From Halobellus limi (GTDB lineage Archaea; Halobacteriota; Halobacteria; Halobacteriales; Haloferacaceae), in NCBI RefSeq assembly GCF_004799685.1, contig NZ_CP031311.1:1860001-1924000 (forward strand): DNA of 64,000 nucleotides. The letters run 5' to 3'. The position numbers and the translations under genes were made by a program. The notes beneath the pieces were generated by a model. That model ran no database searches, had not been told where the DNA came from, and worked only from the letters and a program-made list of their open reading frames with translations. This document shows, piece by piece, positions 53,875-63,217 of this stretch. Within the stretch, counting starts at the first letter, position 1; each line of letters opens with the position of its first letter.

Positions 53875-55218
53875 TTACTCGCCTTTCCGCTGGTCGGGCG
53901 AGTACGGCACCTCACCGACCGTCGCGCGGATCTCGGTCTGTTCGTGCCGTTCGACTTTCGGGTTCGGCGAGTCCTCCTCGCCCCACACCAGCGTGACTTC
54001 GGTCCCGGGCTCGCTGTGTTCGACGTCGATGCTACACAGCGAGATGATCGTCCCCGCGTCGTACTCGTAGGAGCGCGAGTGGGAGAGACCGATCAGTTCC
54101 CCGCCTCTCAGCACCTCGTCGTAGTTCGCTCGTCCCCAGGCGATCCGCGGGAGGTCCATGAACTTGTTCGTCTCGCCATCACGGAACAGCGACGCGTAGA
54201 CGTCGACGACGTCCTCGGTGTCCCAGGCCAGAGAAACGAGCGTCCGATCGGGGTCCTCGACTTTCTCCGCGAGCGCCTCGCGACCGACGTAGTCGTGATC
54301 GAAGCTGATGAGTTTCTCGTAGCCGAGTTCGATCGGGTCCATGTAGTACTCGGAGATGTCGTCGGAAACGAAGCTCCCGTCGATGGAGTAGGTCGCCTCT
54401 CGGCTGTCGGCGTCGAGCCACTCGCGGTAGTCGCGCATCTCCTCGACGTCGTAGATCGGCGGAACGCCCGGGGGAACCCACCCGAGCTTCACCGAGAGCG
54501 TGTGGTACGCCTTCGATCCGAGCCGTTTGAGTCCGTACTCCTGTCCGGCCTCGACGATCGCCTCCTGGACCTGGTCGGCGTGCTCGTAGGGACCGATGAA
54601 CTCGAAGCCGAACTCCGTCGACATCCCGTGCCCGACCGCGAGGGTGTCGACGCCGGCGAGGTCGATCTCCTCGAAGTGGTAGAACGGAATCGAGTCGAGG
54701 TCGGCGTCGGTGACCTGCTCTAGGACCTCGCGGGCGTTCGGGCCCTGGACCTGGAACACGAACTTCTCGGGGTCGCCCTCGTGTGCGGAGGTTCTCGGCT
54801 CCGTCTCCACGGTCGCGTCGTAGTCGCCGGTCTCCAGGTTGTACCGAACCCAGTTCGCCGACAGCATTCCGGCGCTGTAGTACTCCTCGTCGCCGACCCG
54901 CAGCATCGGTCCGTCGCCGATGATGTGGCCGTTGGGGTTACACATCACGAGCTGCTTCGCGCGTCCGACCTCGAAGCTCTCGAAGCTGTTGACGCTGAGA
55001 TCGCGAAGCAGATCGCGGGCGTCGGGGCCGGTAACGCGCAGCGAAGTCATATGGTGCGAGAGGTTGGCGAGCGAGACGGTCTCTGTGACGGCGCGCTGTT
55101 CGTCGAGCCAGTTCGTCTGCTCGTTCGGCACGACCGGGAAGTTGTCCGTGTAGTCGCTGCCCTTGCGACGCAGTACTTCCACGGGGTTACCAGACGCCTG
55201 AATCTCTTCGGGGTCCAT
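53875..55218 (-). CDS. LigM/GcvT-like folate-dependent O-demethylase homologue
   Basis: The 447-residue protein belongs to the aminomethyltransferase (GcvT) fold: LANLSHHMTSLRVTGPDARDLL (about 56-77), VMCNPNGHIIGDG and QVQGPNAREVL, with the GcvT C-terminal barrel. It is longer than GcvT (about 370), and GWVPPGVPPIYD, GSFVSDDISEYY, DPIELGYEKL and FDHDYVGREAL resemble the vanillate/syringate demethylase LigM/DesA and DMSP demethylase branch, which move a methyl group from an aryl ether to tetrahydrofolate. Glycine cleavage T-protein is less likely because no glycine-cleavage genes are near. The ATG at 55218 has a TATA-like TTTAAGTG upstream. The neighbouring amidohydrolase and aldehyde dehydrogenase favour an aromatic role. 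Confidence 0.75.
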   Translation of the reverse strand: MDPEEIQASGNPVEVLRRKGSDYTDNFPVVPNEQTNWLDEQRAVTETVSLANLSHHMTSLRVTGPDARDLLRDLSVNSFESFEVGRAKQLVMCNPNGHIIGDGPMLRVGDEEYYSAGMLSANWVRYNLETGDYDATVETEPRTSAHEGDPEKFVFQVQGPNAREVLEQVTDADLDSIPFYHFEEIDLAGVDTLAVGHGMSTEFGFEFIGPYEHADQVQEAIVEAGQEYGLKRLGSKAYHTLSVKLGWVPPGVPPIYDVEEMRDYREWLDADSREATYSIDGSFVSDDISEYYMDPIELGYEKLISFDHDYVGREALAEKVEDPDRTLVSLAWDTEDVVDVYASLFRDGETNKFMDLPRIAWGRANYDEVLRGGELIGLSHSRSYEYDAGTIISLCSIDVEHSEPGTEVTLVWGEEDSPNPKVERHEQTEIRATVGEVPYSPDQRKGE

Positions 55219-55337
55219 ACGTTGAGGGGCTTCCCCCACACACTTAAATATATCTTACATAGATCGTTTGCAAAACGCAGGTGAATTATCGGAAAATAAT
55301 ACGAGAAATCCCCCCTTCGGGTCGGGTCCCGCCGTCG

Positions 55338-56327
55338 TTACAGATCCAGCAGCCGCTTGATGTTGCCCGAGAAGATCTTCTCTCTGTCCGCCGCCGGGAT
55401 GTCGAGCTCCTCGATCAGCGGGATGATCTCTGTGGCCCAGTACTGTCCCTTGTCGGGACCGAACGGGTAGTCGGCGCTGTAGACGACGTTGTCCGCGCCG
55501 AAGAACTCCAGTCCGCACTCCAGGGGGTACGATTCGCCCTGGCTACTGACGGCGGTGTCGCCGTAGATCCGATCGAAGTACGCGTCGAGCGGTTCCGAGA
55601 GGTCGGCGATGGCGGGGTTTTGGTACAGTTCCGGCTCCTCGGTCCGCGTCTGATACCACGAGCGGATCCGGCCGATCTGGTAGGGGAACGACCCGCCGAG
55701 GTGATGAGAGATGATCTCCAGGTTCTCGTGGCGGTCGAGAACGCCCGAGAAGATGAGTCGGGCCAGAGCGATGTTCGTGTCGAACGGCCACGCCAGCATC
55801 TTGTAGATCCAGGTATGGGACTGGTCGTAGTCGTGCCAGTCGGCGAGTTGGGGGTGGATCCAGATCGGGATGTCGAGGTCGTCGACGGTCGCGTAGAACT
55901 CCTCGAAGTCGTCGTCGTCGAGCATCCGCCCGTCGATGTTCGAGAAGATCTGCACGCCGGACATTCCGAGGTCCTCGACGCACCGACGGACCTCGTCGAC
56001 GTACTCGTCGGTGAGAAACGGCACCGTCGCCGTCGGGATGAACCGATCGGGGTGCTCGTCGGCGATCCGTCGGATCTCGTTGTTCGCGACGCGGGTCGCC
56101 TCCAGGGCGTCGTCGGGGTCGATGCCCTGCCAGAGCATCGGCGCGGCGAGGTTGATCACCTGCCGATCGATCCCGTTTTTGTCCAGATACTCGATCCGTC
56201 CCTCAACGTCGAACATCCGCGGCGCGTTGCGGAGGCTGTCCAGTTCGGAGGTCGGGTGGACCTTCTCCAGTTCGTCGAGCGCCTCGCTCGACATAATGTG
56301 CGAGGTCGCGTCTATGATCTCGGGCAT
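55338..56327 (-). CDS. Amidohydrolase (ACMSD/LigW-like decarboxylase type)
   Basis: The 329-residue TIM-barrel protein is of the amidohydrolase-2 group that includes ACMSD, gamma-resorcylate and 5-carboxyvanillate decarboxylases. It has IWIHP with a metal His, EIISHHLGGSFPYQ with the catalytic His and VVYSADYPFGP with the Asp. The N-terminal metal motif, usually HxH, is here Thr 8-Ser-His 10 in IIDATSHIM. A decarboxylase or hydrolase of a ring acid is the best guess; with the LigM-like gene it could process vanillate-type compounds. It lies 119 bases upstream of the demethylase gene, each with its own TATA box. Confidence 0.8.
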   Translation of the reverse strand: MPEIIDATSHIMSSEALDELEKVHPTSELDSLRNAPRMFDVEGRIEYLDKNGIDRQVINLAAPMLWQGIDPDDALEATRVANNEIRRIADEHPDRFIPTATVPFLTDEYVDEVRRCVEDLGMSGVQIFSNIDGRMLDDDDFEEFYATVDDLDIPIWIHPQLADWHDYDQSHTWIYKMLAWPFDTNIALARLIFSGVLDRHENLEIISHHLGGSFPYQIGRIRSWYQTRTEEPELYQNPAIADLSEPLDAYFDRIYGDTAVSSQGESYPLECGLEFFGADNVVYSADYPFGPDKGQYWATEIIPLIEELDIPAADREKIFSGNIKRLLDL

Positions 56328-56496
56328 CGTTGGCTGCTTGGTGTGATATTACTTAAATCATTGTGTAACTCGGGTGAGCGAGCGCACGAGCGCTACTATG
56401 GCGATACCGTCTCAGAGCGCGATTCTCCCGGAGTCTGGGATTGACGACCCCGATCCGGTCGCAAAGCCTAATACCGTTACCCGGATACGTGATAGT
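56328..56496. promoter_or_regulatory. Divergent promoter of amidohydrolase and aldehyde dehydrogenase
   Basis: On the minus strand ATTTAAGTAATAT lies about 27 bases from ATG 56327; on the plus strand CCTAATACC lies about 27 bases from ATG 56497. The 169-base region likely carries the operator for the module. Confidence 0.5.
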
Positions 56497-57942
56497 ATGT
56501 CTCAGGAGCGCGTCGAGCACCGCGGGATGTTCGTCAACGGGGAGTATCACAAAAATGAGAGCACGTTCTCGGTCGAGGACCCCTCGACCGGGGGACAAAT
56601 CGCGTCGGTGACCGACGCCGGCGAATCCGGAGTCGACGCCGCGCTCGATTCCGCAGAGCGCGCACAGGCCGAGTGGGCGGCGATGGACCCCGTCGAACGC
56701 GGCCGCGTGCTGCGCGACGTCGCCCGCGCGCTGGAGGCCCACGTCGAGGAACTGGCCGAGATCTCGACGCGGGAGATCGGGCGTCCGATCGGCCAATCGA
56801 GGGGGCTGGTGGCCAACGCGGTCGATTACGTCGACTACTACGCGGGGATGACAGACAAGATCGAGGGGCAGACCTTCCCGCTGAAACAGTCGAATCAGGC
56901 GTTCAGCCGGAAGGAGCCGATCGGGATCAGCGCGCAGATCGTGCCGTGGAACGCGCCGGTGCTGCTCTGTTTCCGCGGCGTCGCCCCCGCGCTCGCCGCC
57001 GGCAACGCCGTCGTCGTCAAACCCTCGCCCTTCGCGCCCGGCGTCATCCTGAAACTCGCCGAGATCGCGAGCGAGGCAGGTCTCCCGGACGGGCTGTTCA
57101 ACGTGGTTCCCGGACTGGTCGAGACGAGCAAGTCGCTGACCACCGACCCGCGGGTCGACCAGATCACGTTCACCGGCTCGGTGTCGACCGGCCAGATCGT
57201 CGGGAAGACGGCGATCGACCAGGTCGTCCCGACGGTCCTGGAACTCGGCGGCAAGAGCCCCGCCGTCGTGTTCGACGACGCCGACCTCGACGACGCGCTC
57301 GACGGGGCGATGAAGGCGATCACGCTCGTCAACGGCCAGGTCTGTTTCGCGACGACGAGGATCTTCGTCCACGAGGACGTCTACGACGAGTTCAAAGAGC
57401 GGTACGTCGACGCCGTCGAGTCGATCACGCTCGGTCCGGGCTCGGAGGACCCCGATCTGGGGCCGGTGATCTCCGCCGACGCGGTCGAAGAGATCGACGG
57501 CTACGTACAGAGCGCGGTCGACGAGGGGGCGACCGTGCTCACGGGCGGCCGGCCGGCGGACCGCGAGGGGAACTTCTACGAACCGACGGTCGTCGTGGGC
57601 GTCGACGACGACGCCGCGATCTCCTGTGAGGAGGTGTTCGGGCCGGTCATCAACCTCTACTCCTTCTCCGAGGAGGAGGAAGTCATCCGCCGGGCGAACG
57701 ACACGGAGTACGGCCTCTACGCGACCGTCTGGACGAACACGCTGGATCGCGCCCACCGCGTGGCCAACGGGATCGAGGCGGGCAGCGTGATGGTCAACCA
57801 GTACGCCGGCTCCCGGCCGCAGACGCCGTTCGGCGGCTACAAGAAGAGCGGTCTCGGCCGCGAGAAGGGGATGCAGGCCGTCGATCACTACACGCAGTTG
57901 AAGACGATCAACGTCGACATCGGCTCCGTCGGCGACGAGTGA
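56497..57942 (+). CDS. NAD(P)-dependent aldehyde dehydrogenase
   Basis: The 481-residue dehydrogenase has VPWNAPVLL, FTGSVSTG, ELGGKSPAVVF (base Glu about 254) and GQVCFATTR (Cys about 288), all intact. The C-terminal SRPQTPFGGYKKSGLGRE is of the common betaine/vanillin-aldehyde type. The frame is open upstream to 56374, but ATG 56497 fits the TATA box. Divergent from the amidohydrolase and convergent on the ThDP enzyme, it probably oxidises the aldehyde made by that enzyme or by side-chain breakdown of an aromatic. Confidence 0.88.
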   Translation: MSQERVEHRGMFVNGEYHKNESTFSVEDPSTGGQIASVTDAGESGVDAALDSAERAQAEWAAMDPVERGRVLRDVARALEAHVEELAEISTREIGRPIGQSRGLVANAVDYVDYYAGMTDKIEGQTFPLKQSNQAFSRKEPIGISAQIVPWNAPVLLCFRGVAPALAAGNAVVVKPSPFAPGVILKLAEIASEAGLPDGLFNVVPGLVETSKSLTTDPRVDQITFTGSVSTGQIVGKTAIDQVVPTVLELGGKSPAVVFDDADLDDALDGAMKAITLVNGQVCFATTRIFVHEDVYDEFKERYVDAVESITLGPGSEDPDLGPVISADAVEEIDGYVQSAVDEGATVLTGGRPADREGNFYEPTVVVGVDDDAAISCEEVFGPVINLYSFSEEEEVIRRANDTEYGLYATVWTNTLDRAHRVANGIEAGSVMVNQYAGSRPQTPFGGYKKSGLGREKGMQAVDHYTQLKTINVDIGSVGDE

Positions 57943-57979
57943 GGCGCGGCGTTCGTCTCCGCCGCAGTTTCTCCCCGTC

Positions 57980-59698
57980 CTACGGACGCTCGACCTTCAC
58001 GTCGAGCACCGCGGGCGTCCCGCCGTCGACGGCCTCGACGGCGTCCGCCAGCGCCCCCGGCAGTTCGTCGGGATCGTCGACGACGCGCGTGTGGGCGTCG
58101 ACCAGCGTCGCCGGAGCCGAGAGGTCCATCGTCGTCTCGATGCGGCTCTCCGGAACGGCGTCCGCGGCGGCCGCCCCGTCCGGGTACTGCGCCGTCGTCG
58201 CGCCCTCGACGGCGTTCCAGCCCTGGTTGTCGTAGACGACGGTGAGCGTCGGCGCGTCGTACTCCGCCGCGAGCAACGCGCACGCGGAGGGGTTCGCGAA
58301 CAGGTACGAACCGTCGCCGACCAACGAGATCACGCGGCTGTCGGGGCTGGCGAGTTTCGCGCCCACGCCCGCTCCGCCCGCCCAGCCGAGCCCCGCGCCG
58401 CCCTTCCAGAAGTAGCTCCCCGGTTCCGCGAGTTGGATCTGCGACATGATCGCGGGACGGCTGGTGACGGCGTCCTCGACGACGATCGTCCCCTCGTCGA
58501 CGATCGAGTCGATCGCGTCCGAGAGCACCGTCGGGGTGAGCCGATCCGCTTCGACGTCGGCCGACAGTCGGTCTGCCGCGTCCGCACGGCGTTCGGCGGC
58601 GACCCTCCGCCAGAAGGACCGGCCGCCCTCGTCCGTGGAACCGAGACGGTCGGCGACGGCCGAGAGCGTCGCCGCGGCGTCGGCCTGGATCGACTCGTCG
58701 ACCGCGAACGGCCACCGCGGGAACGCGGGCTTCGTCGGGTCGGGATCGATCTGCACGACTGCGGCGTCGGTCGCGACGGCGTCCCCGTCGGGGATCCAGG
58801 GCACGTCGGTGTCGGCGAGAATCACGAGGTCGGCGTGCTCCAGCGCCACCGCCGGGTCGTAGCCGACGTGCTGCTCGTGGTCTCGCGGGAAACAGAGCGT
58901 CGTCGGCGTCTGCTCGACGACGCCCGCACCGGTCGCCTCGGCGAACCGCACGAGTGCGTCGACGCGCTCTTCGGCCGGCGCTCGGCCGATGTCGCTCGTG
59001 ATCACGGCCGGTCGCTCCGCGTCCCGGACGAGTTCGAGGAGCCGTTCGGTCTCGTCGCCGTCGGCACCGCCGGGGCCGACTCGACGGCGCGCGGCGGTCG
59101 TCGGCGTCGGGTCGACGGTCTCGCTGAGCGCCTCCCGCGTCGCCGTGACGTAGACGGGTCCCGCGGGTTCCGACGCCGCGCGTTCGAGCCCCCGCCGGAC
59201 CGTCTCGGCCGGATCGGCGGGCGGTCGGTACTGATCGGTCCAGCGGCAGTACTCCCGGACGATGCCGGGCTGGTCGAAGACGTCCTGGAAGTAGTGGACG
59301 GGGTGGTCGCGCGACCCGGAGTGTCCGGCGTCGGTCACGGGGGCGAGTCCGGCGAGGACGTACACCGGCGCACCGGCCCGGTGGGCGTTGTGCATCGCCG
59401 CGCCGAGGTTCTGCGTCCCGACGTCGACGTGGACCAGGACGACCTGTGGATCCCCCGTCACGGCGGCGTGGCCGTGCGCGGCGCTCATCGCGGCGAACTC
59501 GTGGGGACAGGAGACGATGTCGGGGATCTCGTCTCCCTCTCCCGCCCGTCTGACCGCGGCGGCCGCCTCCAGGAGCGGGGTGTGGTCGGTTCCGAGGTTC
59601 GCGAATATCTTTGTCACCCCCTGGCGGTGAAACGAGCGGAGGAATCTCTCTGCGGCGGTGCGGTCGGCGTTCGTGGAGTCTGGTTCGGATGGTGACAC
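57980..59698 (-). CDS. Thiamine-diphosphate enzyme (benzoylformate decarboxylase/acetolactate synthase-like)
   Basis: The 572-residue protein has the three-domain ThDP layout. The N-terminal SCPHEFAAMSAAHGHA gives the activating Glu, and VGDGSYLFANPSAC...VVYDNQGWN is the GDG-NN cofactor motif. It could decarboxylate a 2-keto acid such as benzoylformate to an aldehyde, which the neighbouring aldehyde dehydrogenase would oxidise; carboligation is possible too. The start is uncertain: GTG 59725 gives nine more residues, but the TATA-like TTATAT at 59741-59746 would place transcription start near 59717, and GGAGAG sits nine bases before GTG 59698. Confidence 0.8.
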   Translation of the reverse strand: MSPSEPDSTNADRTAAERFLRSFHRQGVTKIFANLGTDHTPLLEAAAAVRRAGEGDEIPDIVSCPHEFAAMSAAHGHAAVTGDPQVVLVHVDVGTQNLGAAMHNAHRAGAPVYVLAGLAPVTDAGHSGSRDHPVHYFQDVFDQPGIVREYCRWTDQYRPPADPAETVRRGLERAASEPAGPVYVTATREALSETVDPTPTTAARRRVGPGGADGDETERLLELVRDAERPAVITSDIGRAPAEERVDALVRFAEATGAGVVEQTPTTLCFPRDHEQHVGYDPAVALEHADLVILADTDVPWIPDGDAVATDAAVVQIDPDPTKPAFPRWPFAVDESIQADAAATLSAVADRLGSTDEGGRSFWRRVAAERRADAADRLSADVEADRLTPTVLSDAIDSIVDEGTIVVEDAVTSRPAIMSQIQLAEPGSYFWKGGAGLGWAGGAGVGAKLASPDSRVISLVGDGSYLFANPSACALLAAEYDAPTLTVVYDNQGWNAVEGATTAQYPDGAAAADAVPESRIETTMDLSAPATLVDAHTRVVDDPDELPGALADAVEAVDGGTPAVLDVKVERP

Positions 59699-59871
59699 GG
59701 GCGTGGTCTCTCCTACGTGAGACACTCACTGCCGATCCGGATATAACTATGCCGACGGACGCTCGCGAATACGAGCGAAACGACGTCGGTGACGGACGAG
59801 GCCGTCGGAAGGTCGAGAATCGGAGTCGCCGTCGAGGTGCCCGGAAGGGAGGGGTGCCGTGACAGACCGGT

Positions 59872-60693
59872 TCAGCGGGGCCCGGTGCCCATCGAGGACT
59901 TGACGTCCTCGCGCCAGGAGAAGAGGTACGTTTCGGCCTTGCTGAAGACGCCGTACTCGATGATCATCATCACGATCACGAACAGGACGACGTACTGGAG
60001 CACGCCGACCATCGAGAATCGACTCATGTTGTCTCGGATGAGGAAGCCGATCCCGATGTTCGAGATGACGACCTCCGCGAGGATGGTCACCTTCCACGCG
60101 ACCGAGAAGGTGAACCGAATGCTCGAGAACACCTCGGGGAGGATCGACGAGAACAGGACCCGTCTGTACACCCGCGTTCGCGACACGCCGAACGCGCTCG
60201 ACATATTGAGCAGGTCCGAGTCGACGTTCTCGACGCCGCTCTGAATCATGTCCACGACGAACGGAGCCGTGATGACCGCCGTCGCGAGCATCGGCGTCGT
60301 GTCGCTGATCCCGAACGCCATCGCGGTGAAGATGACGACGAACAGTCCCGGAACGGCCATCCCGACCAGGACGTAGTAGCGGAGCACCCGCCCCCAGAAA
60401 CTGCTCACACCGAGGACGATGCCGCCGACGACGCCCACGACGAGCGCGGCGACGAACCCGTATATGATCCGCTGCATCGACGCGACGAAGTGCATCACCC
60501 ACTCGCCGGTCTGGAGCATCTCGTACATCGACGCGCCCACCAGAAGCGGGGAGGCGATGAGGTCGGTGATGCCGAAGACGCGGGCGCTCAGTTCCCAGAC
60601 GAGGACGAGCAGGAGGATCGACTCGACGAAGACGACTCTCCGGTTGCCGAGGAGGACGCCTTCCACCGTCCCGCGTAGCTGTGAGGTGCTCAT
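59872..60693 (-). CDS. SsuC/TauC-like ABC importer permease 1
   Basis: The 273-residue membrane protein has about six spans and the binding-protein-dependent transport loop with the EAA-like motif MSSAFGVSRTRVYRRVLFSSILPEV (key part: AFGVS...ILPEV). It is of the nitrate/sulfonate/taurine family. It follows the binding-protein gene by six bases. With the ATPase at 62253 and a second permease at 63218 it makes an importer with a heterodimeric channel. Confidence 0.88.
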   Translation of the reverse strand: MSTSQLRGTVEGVLLGNRRVVFVESILLLVLVWELSARVFGITDLIASPLLVGASMYEMLQTGEWVMHFVASMQRIIYGFVAALVVGVVGGIVLGVSSFWGRVLRYYVLVGMAVPGLFVVIFTAMAFGISDTTPMLATAVITAPFVVDMIQSGVENVDSDLLNMSSAFGVSRTRVYRRVLFSSILPEVFSSIRFTFSVAWKVTILAEVVISNIGIGFLIRDNMSRFSMVGVLQYVVLFVIVMMIIEYGVFSKAETYLFSWREDVKSSMGTGPR

Positions 60694-60699
60694 CGGGCC

Positions 60700-61941
60700 T
60701 CAGACCATCTCTTCGAGGTCGGACACCGTCATAAACGTGAGGTGGTCCTGCCACCCCGAGGGAACCTGTCCCAGGTCCTCCATCACGTTCATCACGCTCC
60801 GGGCGTCCTCGACGGACTGCTCGTCGAGACCGACTTCGGAGTACAGCGCCGAGCGCGAGAGGCTCTCGATCTGCTCTACCTCGTTGCCGGAGAACAGATC
60901 CATCAGGAACCGCGCTTCTTCCTGGCTCTCGGCTTCGAGCGTCTCCTGTCCCGCCGGATCCTCAGCGATCTCCGGGATGTTGTCCTGAACGTAGTTGAGG
61001 CCCTCACTCCACATGTTGATCATATTCAGGAGCACCTCGGGGTTCTCCTCGGCGAAGTCGAGTCGGGTCGAGAGGCTGACGAGCGGCGGTCGGCCCCACC
61101 CCTCCTCGAGGTAGTCGTTCCAGATCCACAGCAGCGGTTTGAGTTCGCCGTTGACGATCTCGGTGAGCCCCGCCGAGGAGGCCGAGTGAACGGCCGTCGC
61201 GAGGTCGCCGCGCAGTGTGAGTTGCGGCATCGTTCCCCGGTCGGTCGTCTGGACGTTGAAATCGCCGCCGTCCTGCGCCAGGTTGTAGCCGTACTTCTCC
61301 TGGATGATGTTCTGGAGGTGCGGCACCGCGCCGGCGGCCCAGCCGGGGATCCCGAAGCGCGCGCCCTCGTCGACGATCTTGTCGAGCGACGCCTGTACGC
61401 TTCCGGTCTCGGCGGGGTCGTAGGGGCCGCCGACCTCGACCCACGGAGTCGAGACGACACCCTCGATGTTCCCGAACGTGACGAGTTGCTGGTCCTGTTC
61501 GACGCCCAGACGGGCGTCTTCGACCCAACTGACGGTCCCCATATCGATCTGACCGGAAGCGAAGAGCGTCGCGTCCTCGAAGGTGAGTTCGTAGTCGAGC
61601 TGGTAGCCGTCCTCCTCGAAGCGCGGCTGGATGAGGTCGTTCTCGGCGAGGTAATACTCCATCACGATGTTCACCGGCATCCCGACCGGCGGGGTCGCGA
61701 ACGACACCGTCGTCAGGTCACCGCTTCCACCGGAGTCGCCACCGCTGTCGCCGCCGGAGTCGCCGCCACCGTCGCCGTCCGAATCGCCGCCTCCATCGCC
61801 GGAGTCGCCGCCGTCTCCGCCGCCCCCGCCGCTCGTACAGCCGGCGAGGGTCGCAGCGACCGCACTTGCGCCGGTCGCCTTGATGAACTTCCGCCTGTTT
61901 ATACGACTGACTGACTGAATTGGCCGCTCTTCCCGTGGCAT
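60700..61941 (-). CDS. SsuA/TauA-like ABC importer substrate-binding lipoprotein
   Basis: The 413-residue precursor has the Tat motif NRRKFIKATG, a lipobox ending TLAGC, a Gly/Asp/Ser linker of about 35 residues and a type II periplasmic-binding domain (VSFATPPVGMPVNIVMEYYLAENDLI and FASGQIDMGTVSW). It anchors outside the cell and captures the substrate, perhaps an aromatic carboxylate or sulfonate. TTTTAATGATC upstream of the ATG suggests a leaderless start. It is divergent from the ATPase gene. Confidence 0.87.
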   Translation of the reverse strand: MPREERPIQSVSRINRRKFIKATGASAVAATLAGCTSGGGGGDGGDSGDGGGDSDGDGGGDSGGDSGGDSGGSGDLTTVSFATPPVGMPVNIVMEYYLAENDLIQPRFEEDGYQLDYELTFEDATLFASGQIDMGTVSWVEDARLGVEQDQQLVTFGNIEGVVSTPWVEVGGPYDPAETGSVQASLDKIVDEGARFGIPGWAAGAVPHLQNIIQEKYGYNLAQDGGDFNVQTTDRGTMPQLTLRGDLATAVHSASSAGLTEIVNGELKPLLWIWNDYLEEGWGRPPLVSLSTRLDFAEENPEVLLNMINMWSEGLNYVQDNIPEIAEDPAGQETLEAESQEEARFLMDLFSGNEVEQIESLSRSALYSEVGLDEQSVEDARSVMNVMEDLGQVPSGWQDHLTFMTVSDLEEMV

Positions 61942-62252
61942 ACGGTATCAAATCAGCATCGATCATTAAAAACCCATCGGTCACGAACCCCCGGACGACG
62001 CCGAGTGCACCGGACGGCGTGTATTCCGAGCGCGATTCCTCCGCGTGACGCACGCCGCGGCATCAGTGCCACGTCTGCGGGTGCGAGTGGGGGCCGTGAA
62101 ACGACAACTCGACGACACCGTGGGGTGGTGTCCCGTAGCAAACCTAAAGTACACCGAATATCTATAGGCGGTCACAGTTATGAACCGAAACGAGTCTCTC
62201 ACAGTCCGAATCCGACCGTATTCGGAGATCGCGACGGACGGAGGTGGCCCGG
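61942..62252. other. Divergent control region of the SsuABC-like importer with a 27-codon leader frame
   Basis: This 311-base stretch holds the promoter of the binding protein on the minus strand and, on the plus strand, an A/T block (ctaaagtacaccgaatatctata, about 62144-62166) followed by a short open frame 62180-62263 of 27 codons. That frame's TGA overlaps the first codons of the ATPase gene, and GGAGGT (62240-62245) precedes ATG 62253. Confidence 0.45.
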
Positions 62253-63050
62253 ATGGCGTCTGAGGTGCGACAGTCGGGGCAGACGGACGAGACGGCGGGG
62301 GTCGCCCACGGGACGTCCGCCGCCGGCGCGATCCACGTCAGGAACCTCACGAAGGTGTTCGACACCGAGGAGGGGACGGAGACGGTCTTCGAGGACGTGA
62401 GTTTCGACATCGAACCCGGATCGTTCGTGACGCTCATCGGGCGCTCCGGCAGCGGCAAGTCGACGATGCTGAACATCATCAGCGGCGTCCTCGAACCGAC
62501 GGAGGGACGCGTCGAGTTCGAGGCGACGGAGGAAGGCGACGTGACGCTCGGACACGTGTTCCAGTCGCCCCGGCTGCTGCCCTGGAACACCTGCGTCGAG
62601 AACATCGAGTACGTCCACGAGGACAACCCCGACTACACCAGGGAACTGGCCGAGGAGTACCTCGACCTCGTCGGGCTCTCGAACCACTACGACAAGTACC
62701 CCTCACAGCTCTCCGGCGGACAGCGCCAGCGCGTCGGCATCACCCGGGCACTGAGCATCGATCCGGAGATCCTCGTCATGGACGAGCCGTTCAGCAACCT
62801 CGACGAGATCACCGCCGAGTCGCTCCGCGAGGAACTCATCGAGATCTGGCAGAAACTCGGGAAGACGGTGTTCTTCGTCACCCACGACATCACGGAGGCG
62901 ATCGAACTCTCCGATCGGATCCTGATGCTGGGCAACGGAGAGATCTTCGACGATATGTCGATCGAACTCGATCGACCTCGCAACGTCGACTCCGAGGAGT
63001 TCCTGAAAGTACGACAGGACGCGATCGACCGGTTCCACGCGATCAAGTGA
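62253..63050 (+). CDS. SsuB/TauB-like ABC importer ATPase
   Basis: The 265-residue ATPase has GRSGSGKSTML (Walker A, about 66-76), LSGGQRQRVGITRAL and ILVMDEPFSNLDE, plus the H-loop THD. The nitrate/sulfonate/taurine family ATPases have this size. ATG 62253 is chosen over GTG 62244 because GGAGGT lies seven bases upstream. It drives the two-permease importer of this locus. Confidence 0.9.
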   Translation: MASEVRQSGQTDETAGVAHGTSAAGAIHVRNLTKVFDTEEGTETVFEDVSFDIEPGSFVTLIGRSGSGKSTMLNIISGVLEPTEGRVEFEATEEGDVTLGHVFQSPRLLPWNTCVENIEYVHEDNPDYTRELAEEYLDLVGLSNHYDKYPSQLSGGQRQRVGITRALSIDPEILVMDEPFSNLDEITAESLREELIEIWQKLGKTVFFVTHDITEAIELSDRILMLGNGEIFDDMSIELDRPRNVDSEEFLKVRQDAIDRFHAIK

Positions 63051-63124
63051 GTGGGTCGATGGAACGCAGCAATCCACACCCGTCTACGCAAAGAATTAAG
63101 TCTATAAGCGTAATCCCTGATCGT

Positions 63125-63211
63125 ATGCGAGTGAGTGACCCACGAGTGTCTCGGGGACGTGTACCGGTTACCGGCAGCCGGGGACCGCCGGCGGTCGGGC
63201 CGGTGGAGTGA
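63125..63211 (+). other. 28-codon leader frame before the second permease
   Basis: A short frame from ATG 63125 ends with TGA at 63209-63211, seven bases before the permease ATG. AATTAAG (63094-63100) stands 25-31 bases before it, as for a leaderless gene, and the GGAG inside its end could serve the permease. Its Arg/Pro/Gly-rich sequence has no recognisable domain. Confidence 0.35.
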
Positions 63212-63217
63212 GAGCCG

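Noticed and set aside
53875-55218. Glycine cleavage system T-protein
   Set aside because: The fold matches, but the chain is about 75 residues longer than GcvT, carries LigM-like segments and has no gcvH or gcvP near it.
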